From positions 162,501 through 226,500 of the forward strand of contig CAJNDS010001580.1 in NCBI GenBank assembly GCA_905221605.1: a stretch of 64,000 nucleotides of DNA. The letters run 5' to 3'. This document shows, piece after piece, positions 54,826 through 60,609 of the stretch. This stretch comes from Symbiodinium natans. Lineage: Eukaryota > Sar > Dinophyceae > Suessiales > Symbiodiniaceae. Position numbers and translations under genes: made by a program. The notes beneath the pieces were generated by a model, which saw nothing but the letters and a program-made list of their open reading frames with translations, ran no database searches and was not told the origin of the DNA. Each line of letters starts with the position of its first letter. The stretch's first letter is position 1.

Positions 54826-57283
54826 TTACTGGCCCAAAACCCAAGGAAACAAAAGTTGGAACTTTCAGAATAAACCTTATAGGAAGCCCAAAGTTGAAAA
54901 GTTGGGTTTTGAGCCAGTAAGGAAATAAGAAAGTGTTTTTAATACAAAAAAACCTCGCCTTGCCCCTTCCAGGGTTGCCCGTGCCAGGTTTGCCCCCGCC
55001 AGGGTCGCCCCCGCAGTTGCCCCCGTCAGGGCCCTTGCGCCAGCGGGTGGCCGGGCCTTCCGCGCTTGGCCCTCGCCTTTCTGCCATATGAATGAGCTTG
55101 GGTCCGGAATTGGGCTTGAGGGTGTCTTAAACACAGTATGGGTGAAACAGATTGTCCCGCTCCCTGTTGATCCAGGAAAGTGTAGGCTCAAGCAACAGCA
55201 GCAGTCAACACGTCCCACCCCGGCCAGCGGGGAGACTCGAGGTGTTGATAGGGGGGCCGTGGAGGGTAGACCGCTCTAAACCCGAAAAAGGCGGCAGTTT
55301 GGGTGGCTGGGGTGGGATCCGCTGCACCGAGGCGGCCCGACCCGCCACCACTGGCGCGGGTCGGGACCGCGGCACTTTGGAACACCCTAAACCCTAAACC
55401 CTAAACCCTAAACCCTCAGAAGGTCATGCCTGGTTGAAGAACTTGGCCGTGAAGCTGATGCCGAACTTCGTGGGAAGCTGGGCGATGCCGCGCCTTTTCA
55501 TCGTGGGACTAGAGGCCCCCATACAAATGCTTTAGGGTTTCCAGGGTTTAGGGTTTATAGGGTTTCTAGGGTTTAGGGTTTATAGGCTTTCTAGGGTTTA
55601 TAAAAGGGTTTCTAGGGTTTAGGGTTTATAGGGTTGATAGGGTTGATAGGGTTGATAGGGTTGACAGGGGTTGATAGGGGATGATAGAGTTGATGGGGTT
55701 GAGAGTTTTGATAGGGTTGATAGGGTTGATTGGGGTTGATAGGGGATGATAGAGTTGATAGAGTTGATGGGGTTGATAGGGTTGATAGGGTTGATAGGGT
55801 TGATAGGGTTTATAGGGTTTATAGAGCTTGCAAAGGTTTATAAGGGTGCATGAGGGTTCGTAAGGTTTGTAGGGCTTAGAAGGGCTTGCAGGACTGGAGG
55901 CCCCTATATAAATGCTTTAGGGTTTATCGCGGTTATGCGTTCGTCTTAGGGCTTACAAGGGTTTATAGGGTGCCTAGACGAGCGTTCTTGACAGGATTAC
56001 AAGACAGGCGCTGGAGCCCACGTAACCCCTCATTGAGACAAAAACACCGTGCCCGAAGCCCAAACCCTAGACAGAACTCATTCACAGCCACCTGTTCGGG
56101 TACCCGAGAGTTTAGGGTTCAGGGGTTTAGGGTTTGGGGTTAAGGCAAGGGGTACCTGGGGGGGGTGGGGGGGTGGGGAGAGGCCGCAAGCACACCCCAA
56201 ACCGTAACCCCAAGCCCACAACCCGAAACCCTAACCCAAACTCCCCAAACTCCCCAAACCCCCAAAACCCAAACCCCCAAACCCCCAAACTCCCTAAACC
56301 CTAAACCCTAAACCCCAAACCCCTAAACCCCAAACTCCCTAAACCCTAAACCCGAAACCCCTAAACCCCTAAACCCCAAACCCTAAACCCCAAACCCTAA
56401 ACCCCAAACTCCCCAAACTCCCTAAACCCTAAACCCCAAACCCCTAAACCCCAACTTCCCCAAACTCCCTAAACCCCAAAACCCCAAAACCCCAAAACAC
56501 ATCCCACAGACCCTCGGAGCCCCGGCTTGACCCAACGGTTGTTGCGGTTGAACCTCGGGGCTGAAAAAAAGAGAGTGCAGTTTAGGGTTTAGGGTTTAGG
56601 GTTTAGGGTTTAGGGTTTAGGGTTTAGGGTTTAGGGTTTAGGGTTTAGTTTTTGGGTGCCTTTTTTTGGGGGGGATTAGGGTTCCCGGGTTTAGGGTTTA
56701 GGGGTTACGGTTTAGGGTTGGGGGATTGGGATGTTGGTGTTTTTTTGGTGATCTTATTAGGGGATTTTAGGGTTTGGGGTGTTGAAGGCCTTGGGGATCT
56801 TATGGCTTGGGGCAGTAGGGTCGAGGGCACATGCCGCGGGAGCTATTTTCAACACTCGCCTGGCGCCTCGTTATGTGCGGGCCCCTACAGCATCTGGACC
56901 TCGTGGAATACGCCGCCCCTAAACCCTAAACCCTAAACCCTAAACCCTAAACCCTATAACCCCTAAACCCGAAACCCTAAACTCTAAACCGCGCACCGGC
57001 ATCAAAAGCAAACATGCTCTGCGAGGCCTAAACTCTCAACACTGCAAACCCCTGAAACCTAAACCTCCCTAAGCCCTAAGCCCTAAAGCCCTAAAGCCCT
57101 AAGCCCTAAGCCCTAAACCCTAAGCCCTAAGCCCTAAGCCCTAAACCCTAAACCCTAAACCCTAAACCCTAAACCCTAAGCCCTAAACCCTAAACCCTTG
57201 GTAAAGACATTGAGACAAGGAACTCCTCGATCTCCTTCGTTCGGCGTTCTAACTCGCTGCTGCTGCTGAGCTCATGCCACATC
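36054..57283 (-). CDS. XDH: Xanthine dehydrogenase, C-terminal molybdopterin half, split over 23 exons (5' part not found)
   Basis: XDH oxidises hypoxanthine to xanthine and urate. The exons, listed separately, spell in order FNRNNRW, PTKFGISFTAKF, NQAGALVNVY, THGGTEMGQG, VPNASPTAAS, NYFTYGAACSEVEVD, MDVGNSLNPAIDIGQVEGAF, GPGTYKIPSFND, IHSSRAVGEPPFF and LPLTPERIRMAC. These are family signatures from about residue 960 to the end of a 1330-residue enzyme. GEPP carries the catalytic Glu (1261 in bovine numbering) and ISFT the substrate Phe/Thr pair. Phases match at all junctions I resolved. Unresolved: the joint at exon 10/11, a short piece between exons 16 and 18, and the segment between exons 21 and 22. 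The iron-sulphur, FAD and first molybdopterin parts are not found. Introns are filled with telomere-like repeats. A pseudogene cannot be excluded, but I see no internal stop. Confidence 0.88.
36540..36605 (-). CDS. XDH: XDH exon 23
   Basis: Reads ACGDPIASRFAEKSSRRSPG and continues TPERIRMACGD in phase. Acceptor CAG|G, GT donor. Confidence 0.85.
36941..37006 (-). CDS. XDH: XDH exon 22
   Basis: Reads DFFVVDLPLTPERIRM, matching the F-LDSPATPERIR-AC end of XDH. Acceptor CAG|G, GC donor. Confidence 0.9.
38223..38275 (-). CDS. XDH: XDH exon 21, catalytic glutamate
   Basis: Reads AVGEPPFFMGSVAFFA. The Glu of GEPP is the catalytic base of the family. Acceptor CAG|G. Donor GT at 38222 or GC at 38227. 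The following 15-20 residues of the family (the KDAI-AAR helix) are not located. Confidence 0.92.
38903..38938 (-). CDS. XDH: XDH exon 20
   Basis: Reads DSANPNAIHSSR. Acceptor CAG|G, GC donor. It joins exon 21 as SSRAVGEPPFF. Confidence 0.92.
39287..39338 (-). CDS. XDH: XDH exon 19
   Basis: Reads IPSFNDTPVDMRVTLVK. Acceptor GAG|G; the in-phase donor is GA, joining to DSANPN. Confidence 0.9.
40150..40191 (-). CDS. XDH: XDH exon 18
   Basis: Reads KPGVCMTRGPGTY; GPGTYK is a signature segment. Acceptor GAG|G, GT donor. A short exon 17 (TGEL..., near 41600-41635) may lie before it. The duplicate A blocks have lost the GTACCTACAA core of this exon. Confidence 0.75.
40270..40372 (+). repeat. (TTTAAGGG)n array
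   Basis: An 8-bp variant of the telomere unit repeated about 12 times, upstream (sense) of XDH exon 18. Confidence 0.95.
41640..41770 (-). repeat. CCCTAAA array after XDH exon 16
   Basis: On the sense strand this is TTTAGGG starting soon after the exon 16 donor. Confidence 0.9.
41791..41840 (-). CDS. XDH: XDH exon 16
   Basis: Reads QVEGAFTQGFGWAVLE, the XDH motif that follows NPAIDIG. Acceptor GAG|G, donor GT. Confidence 0.93.
41877..42035 (+). repeat. TTTAGGG and (TTATAGGG)n arrays
   Basis: Seven units of an 8-bp variant sit between ordinary units. It lies before the exon 16 acceptor (sense CCCTAAA). Degenerate GGGTTTTGATA repeats continue to about 42330. Confidence 0.9.
43074..43127 (-). 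CDS. XDH: XDH exon 15
   Basis: Reads ADLLMDVGNSLNPAIDI. Acceptor AAG|G, GC donor. The G of DIG is completed by exon 16. Confidence 0.95.
43577..43604 (-). CDS. XDH: XDH exon 14
   Basis: A 28-bp exon reading VLTGDMRIL; with exon 15 it gives LTGDMRILRADLLMDVG. Acceptor CAG|G, GC donor. Confidence 0.9.
43667..43769. mobile_element. Foldback element, family member 1
   Basis: Inverted arms TACCTTAAGAACCCCAAACC and GGCTTTGGGTCCTTAAGGTA. It shares CAGGTTCTTA and GGCAACCTACAAAAAGTAGG with 50944-51038. Confidence 0.65.
44168..44223 (-). CDS. XDH: XDH exon 13
   Basis: Reads KPFNYFTYGAACSEVEVD, nearly invariant in XDH. Acceptor CAG|G, GC donor. Confidence 0.95.
44252..44413 (+). repeat. TTTAGGG then (TTTGGGG)n array
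   Basis: The last part is about 14 units of TTTGGGG, a local homogenised variant. It lies before the exon 13 acceptor. Confidence 0.95.
44638..44709 (-). CDS. XDH: XDH exon 12
   Basis: Reads NAAYFDRCDLSAHGFYATPG, matching the LSATGFY-TP segment of XDH. Acceptor CAG|G, GT donor. Confidence 0.9.
   Translation of the reverse strand, partial: APSMPPTSIDVTSPLTASMPHRA
45366..45452. repeat. (TC)n microsatellite followed by CCCTAAA
   Basis: A pyrimidine run at 45340-45395 and then about six CCCTAAA units just after the exon 11 donor (sense TTTAGGG). Confidence 0.9.
45487..45524 (-). CDS. XDH: XDH exon 11
   Basis: Reads PYLENAKGDFKS. The acceptor is GAG|G at 45524, or TAG at 45529 giving LRPYLE. 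GC donor. Confidence 0.75.
46340..46502 (+). repeat. (TTTAGGGG)n array
   Basis: An 8-bp variant in about 19 units, in XDH intron 10. Confidence 0.95.
46684..46726 (-). CDS. XDH: XDH exon 10
   Basis: Reads MAILNACEQIMGRL after completing DIYG. Acceptor AAG|G. The 3' end is uncertain; a GA donor at 46683 would keep the frame. Confidence 0.8.
47331..47379 (-). CDS. XDH: XDH exon 9
   Basis: Reads VPNASPTAASASSDIY, a hallmark XDH segment. Acceptor AAG|G, GC donor. Confidence 0.92.
47894..48022 (-). repeat. CCCTAAA array after XDH exon 8
   Basis: About 18 units; sense TTTAGGG soon after the donor. Confidence 0.95.
48080..48112 (-). CDS. XDH: XDH exon 8
   Basis: Reads AVSFRETGTDT, the segment before VPN in XDH. 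Acceptor AAG|G, GC donor. Confidence 0.85.
48662..48778 (-). repeat. CCCTAAA array after XDH exon 7
   Basis: It begins 10 bp beyond the exon on the sense strand, as TTTAGGG. Confidence 0.95.
48790..48816 (-). CDS. XDH: XDH exon 7
   Basis: A 27-bp exon reading AKALGIPME. Acceptor GAG|G; the only in-phase donor I find is GA. Confidence 0.8.
48915..49000. mobile_element. Foldback element
   Basis: Arms AGGGTAGTTACATGGGCCCT and AGGGACCAGGTAACTACCCT are inverted copies with a few mismatches. It lies in XDH intron 6. Confidence 0.65.
49744..49778 (-). CDS. XDH: XDH exon 6
   Basis: Reads QGLHTKILQIA and completes MGQGLHTK across the junction with exon 5. Acceptor AAG|G, GT donor. Confidence 0.9.
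50546..50576 (-). CDS. XDH: XDH exon 5
   Basis: Reads ALITHGGTEM, the molybdopterin-binding GG-E-GQG motif region. Acceptor AAG|G, GT donor. Confidence 0.9.
50944..51038. mobile_element. Foldback element, family member 2
   Basis: Related to 43667-43769: CTTAAGAACCCAAAACC, CAGGTTCTTC, GGTAACCTACAAAAAAGTAG. It lies in XDH intron 4. Confidence 0.65.
51940..52025 (+). repeat. TTTAGGG array
   Basis: About 12 units in XDH intron 4. Confidence 0.95.
52490..52640 (-). repeat. CCCTAAA/CCCCAAA array after XDH exon 4
   Basis: A mixed array; sense TTTAGGG/TTTGGGG starting about 50 bp after the donor. Confidence 0.9.
52690..52725 (-). CDS. XDH: XDH exon 4
   Basis: Reads AGALVNVYIDGT. Acceptor CAG|G, GC donor. 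The intron before it (52726-55429) carries the minisatellite and the cob insertion. Confidence 0.9.
52740..52830. repeat. TA-rich repeat
   Basis: (TA)n with TTTC interruptions, ending in the MITE-like tail AGGGCCCTAATTCCCTCATT. Confidence 0.85.
52886..52952 (-). repeat. CCCTAAA array
   Basis: About nine perfect units in XDH intron 3. Confidence 0.95.
53012..53037. other. Perfect 10-bp hairpin
   Basis: GATCTGCTTG-CTTTGC-CAAGCAGATC. Its role is unknown. Confidence 0.7.
53160..54100. repeat. 15-bp GC-rich minisatellite in an XDH intron
   Basis: A tandem array with unit CCAGGGTTGCCCCCG and single-base variants. It gives open frames in all six phases (for example ATLAG, NPGGG and PGLPP repeats), so the long ORFs here come from the 15-bp period and are not evidence of genes. 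It is broken at about 53765-53895 by non-repeat sequence that is partly repeated at 54665-54735 (both have GGAATTGTGCACCTGT). Confidence 0.9.
54122..54397 (+). pseudogene. cob: Mitochondrial cytochrome b (cob) fragment inserted in nuclear DNA
   Basis: An AT-rich island inside the GC-rich minisatellite. The plus strand reads FFPFIISKDFYG, QIHFGFSSFSHP, TPLHIVPEWYFLCQYAMLKA and PNKNAGFI. The PEWY motif (Qo site) and the flanking order are those of cytochrome b, and the wording matches dinoflagellate cob. It is a fragment of about 90 codons without start or stop, open in frame, and family similarity ends near 54397. The AT-rich flanks 54101-54121 and 54398-54490 may be further mitochondrial sequence. 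It lies opposite to XDH inside intron 3. Confidence 0.93.
54480..54780. repeat. Minisatellite, second part
   Basis: The same 15-bp unit resumes after the mitochondrial insert, with an interruption at 54660-54730 that repeats part of 53770-53850. A few further degenerate units lie at 54957-55060. Confidence 0.85.
54792..54822. repeat. (GA)n microsatellite
   Basis: About 15 GA units directly after a short TA run, inside XDH intron 3. Confidence 0.9.
54825..54921. repeat. Foldback sequence
   Basis: A 20-bp arm CTTACTGGCCCAAAACCCAA (54825-54844) is repeated inverted with one mismatch at 54902-54921. The loop is about 57 bp. Confidence 0.75.
55430..55493 (-). CDS. XDH: XDH exon 3
   Basis: Reads RGIAQLPTKFGISFTAKFF, including ISFT, which holds the Phe/Thr pair of the substrate pocket. 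Acceptor AAG|G, GC donor. Confidence 0.9.
55530..55830 (+). repeat. TTTATAGGG and (GGGTTGATA)n arrays
   Basis: Telomere-like variants grade into about 20 units of a 9-bp variant, GGGTTGATA. It precedes the exon 3 acceptor on the sense strand. Confidence 0.9.
56200..56490 (-). repeat. Degenerate CCCTAAA/CCCCAAA array after XDH exon 2
   Basis: Mixed units for nearly 300 bp. Confidence 0.9.
56527..56553 (-). CDS. XDH: XDH exon 2
   Basis: A 27-bp exon reading FNRNNRWV. Acceptor GAG|G, GC donor. The phase fits exon 3 (VKRGIAQ). Confidence 0.8.
56578..56648 (+). repeat. TTTAGGG array before XDH exon 2
   Basis: About ten perfect units; sense CCCTAAA directly before the acceptor. Confidence 0.95.
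57065..57197 (-). repeat. CCCTAAA/CCCTAAG array after XDH exon 1
   Basis: Sense TTTAGGG/CTTAGGG soon after the donor. Confidence 0.95.
57224..57283 (-). CDS. XDH: XDH exon 1 (first exon seen)
   Basis: Reads MWHELSSSSELERRTKEIE, matching the MW-EL segment before FNR-NRW in XDH. Acceptor AAG|G, donor GT. It joins exon 2 as EIEEFNRNNRW. The preceding exons are not recognisable between here and 57632. Confidence 0.8.
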
Positions 57284-57631
57284 CTTCCACCGTTTGAGGG
57301 GGTTTAGGGTTTAGGGTTTAGGGTTTACCTAGATCACCCGTTTATATGTTTATTTTTGCGTGCTTGGAATTCCGCGGGTGAGGCTAGACAAGCCCGGAAA
57401 ACGCGGGGCATCTAAATTTAAGCAGGTGATGCTTCGGGTGAACATACTTGGGAAAGGTTCAGGAGTATGCAAGCTCTTTGCTCTCCAAAGATGCCTCTTC
57501 GAAAACTACAACAACGCCCGAACCTCCCAGGAAACTAGGTGTGTTATATACGTACTCCCCCCTCCCCTGCCCTGGCGCGCTGGACCTGGTGGAGAATGGC
57601 TGCCCTGGAGTGCAGCGAACTCAGCTTTTTC

Positions 57632-60411
57632 CTACCCAAACTCACGGGCCCACTGTTTGTGGTAAAGGACTAAGGAAATCCGCATGGTTCGGATGGCCAC
57701 ATTGACATTCGAAGTTCTCCGGCTGATACGACTGACCTTTCCAATATAATCTTCATCCTGCCAGCAGCTCATACCTAAGCTGTTGCCTATCACAACATCC
57801 TTCATTTGCGTAATGGGTTGATTGTACGCATCATAGCTAGTCCAAGTTTCATCGGGGGTTCCAAATCTTTATCTGGCCATTTTCGATTTGACGACTCAGG
57901 TCTCTCCTTAGGGTTTCACTTCTATTGTGTTTATAACCTGGGTAGATTTCAAGAAACTTCTGTTTCTAAAACTAGGCCGAGCTTCTGAATGTGCATTTGC
58001 ATGTGTAGCTTCGGTTTGACTCTGAACAGACACCACCGACGTAGGGCCGTGGCTGACGCCAGTGCACCGAATCCCTCCTGAGTACACTGCTCATACTGTG
58101 CGTGCGAAGTCTGTACTTCATCAGCGCGGAACCCCCCCCCCCCCAGCTACCACTTGCAGCCAAAGTGCAACCATGGCCCAACCGTGCTCTGCTATTGGTA
58201 TGGCATCTTCCCTCGGAATCCACATAGCATGGGCGTGCAGCCCACGGAAGAACGCGTTGGTTTTTGAGAACGTCCATTGGAGGAGCTCGTACAGCTCCCG
58301 ATCGTTGGCATCCTATGCGTGATCAGTCTTGCCCGAGCATGTTTCTGTACACAGAACTCAAAAAATTTGGCAATGAATGAGCTCTACTGCATAGTTTAGG
58401 GTTTCTAAGGTTTACAGGGTTTAGGGTTTATAGGGTTTAGAGTTTAGGAAAAGCCAAGCCAAATCTGCACAGGGTCCAGCATGTCGTCTCGTCCCGGTTG
58501 GCTTAACAGGTCGTCCAGCCATTCGCAAAGCAATATTGTATCAAAACCTTTGCCCACACCCTTTGGGAAATTCTGCAACCTTAGCTGCCTAGCTGATGGG
58601 TCCCTCGGCTGAGCTCAGACCAACCCTCTCAGACTCTACTTGCTACTGTTGTGGAACAGTCTAAGTCAGGTCAGGGGCGTCTTCATCTTGAATTTCAGCA
58701 GCGAGAACCCTTCGAGGCTGGACGATTTGCTGTTGGCCCGACACCATTGCGCGAATTCATCATATAAGGCATCTAGCCTGATCTGTGTAGATCGGCCTGG
58801 AACAACACCTAGCCTCGCAAGTAGAATCACCCCAGAGGTCGCCATTCCGGAACCGAGTCCCTGAATAGCGAACGTGTGAGCAGGATCTGTACGGATTCGC
58901 CAAGGGTCATCTGCTCCCGGAATGTTTCGGAGAGGGCTCACCTCATCTTTCCAGGGCTCATCAGCAGGGTCATCTCTTGTCCAAGTACGTATGGAAGATG
59001 TCGTAGAAGAATTATGCCAGTCCTGTCAGGTTTGTTTGTTAACTGGTTTTAGGTATGAGACAGGAAGCTGAAAACACCAAAACCCACAATCGTCTAAAAC
59101 AAACTCTTTGAACAACAGTCCTGCTGCTGACACATATGGCAAAGCCTCTTGCTGGAGAATCCAGTTTCAAGGCAAAATGCCTTTCGAAGCCAGACCCAGT
59201 CTCCTTTACAGCCCAGCCAGGCCATATGGAAATGATGGGTTTCTCCGTCGCAGCTAACCTTAGGGGCAATGGGAAGTTTCGGGCAGTCTCTGTGAGACAG
59301 TCGTGCGTGTGAGGCACATCCAGACCATCATGGAAAAGCGAAAGACAGTCATCCGCAAGGTGCTCGAGCAATCGGAAGATGGTAGTGTCACCATTGTAAC
59401 AGCGAGATGGTATGACAGTGTAGAGAAGACGTGAGCAAAAGGAGTGCCTCAGGTAGGTCAGCTTCCGAAAAAACTGTCACGCAGAAAAAGCATCTTGACA
59501 GAAACAATTAGATGTGTGCGGAATGAAATTGCTCAACATTGCGACCTGCAACCCACTCTCATTGAGCCGGTGCTTTCCCAGATGTGAGAACAGCCCCTGG
59601 AAGCTCAGAACCATGATAGGCTGCCGATACCGTCCACGACCTTCATCGCCGTGAAGGAAGTATGGCAGCGTTGTTGCTCTGTTTAAGCCATCCCGGAACA
59701 CCGGGTGGGTGCTGTCCACACGTTCGTACAAATCCCAGAACTCCTTCAGGTCTTGTTGCCAACTGTGGACTTGGGAGATGTGGTGGCCTTGTAGCAGTAG
59801 CTGTCCCCCCGCTTCCATGATATAGCGTACCCAGCTGGAAAGCTTCATAATGGGCCACGGAAGTTCTCTTACCCTTCGAGTTCGGGCGTGGCGAAAGCTG
59901 ATGATTGCATGCTGGATTTCCACTTGAAGTGAGAAGTCAGAGTGGGCAAGGAGACGATGTAAGTTTCGACAGATGTTGCTGTCGGAAGAATTCGCACACT
60001 TGGCAAGCCGTTGCAGCACTGTATCACGGCGCCCTGCCAGGGGTCAAACTACAACTAGGTTTAAAGACACGATGCTTCGTGGGCCTTGTTTTACCAACTT
60101 CTTGTGCACTTTCCGGGCGAGGCGACATGTTCTGGCAGCTGAGTCAGCCTAGGTTTGGGGATGCTCAATCGAAGCACGTCTCATGTTTCTACGGCCCCAG
60201 ATTTGACAAGGAACACCACTTGCAAGACCCGCCAGGAGCTCCTCCACGAAGCCATCGGAATCGTCGTCGTCCTGCGCTCCAGGACCTCAGAAGTTTCAAT
60301 TTTTGTATTACTGCTATTCACTCAAAGGCTGCGGGGAGATGGATTTACATATGTCATATGCCAAGTCGTACTTCAGGACCCTGCTGGCATCAAAGCATTC
60401 CACGTCATGAC
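57632..60411 (-). CDS. Multi-exon gene of unknown function (HGDEGRG/KGDW family)
   Basis: I read ten exons with matching phases: 60349-60411, 60196-60285, 59546-60033, 59318-59461, 59121-59258, 58679-59022, 58471-58579, 58172-58312, 57978-58095 and 57632-57774 with TAG. Introns are 59-203 bp with GT, GC or GA donors and AG acceptors. Motifs include QDDDDSDGFVEELL, YFLHGDEGRGRYRQPIMVLS, LLYTVIPSRCYNGD, GCKGDWVWLRKAF, KRLCHMC, NFPKGVGKGFDTILL, LFRVKPKLHM and CWQDEDYIGKVSRISRR. I recall similar predicted proteins as a repeated, unnamed dinoflagellate family but cannot verify it. The 5' end is not fixed; more exons may lie up to 60.6 kb. About 590 residues are seen. The frame is intact, so the gene is probably expressed. 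Confidence 0.75.
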
Positions 60412-60609
60412 CTGCGCGGGGGAAGGCTCTAAAGATACATATTCGCGGCTTGCTTGGTTTCTAGCACTTGCAGTGGCAGGCACCAGGTGTAACAAAAGCT
60501 AGCCCACAAAAGATTTATGAAGCCTTTTTTCAGCCCCTGCACCAAAAGCTTTCGCGGCAGCACTTCAATGCCACGATAAAGCGCAGCTGTCGTACACACA
60601 TCTGACCAT

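Noticed and set aside
59477-59479. In-frame TGA first read as a nonsense mutation in the 57.6-60.4 kb gene
   Set aside because: It lies inside a GT-AG intron (59462-59545) whose removal restores the family sequence in phase.
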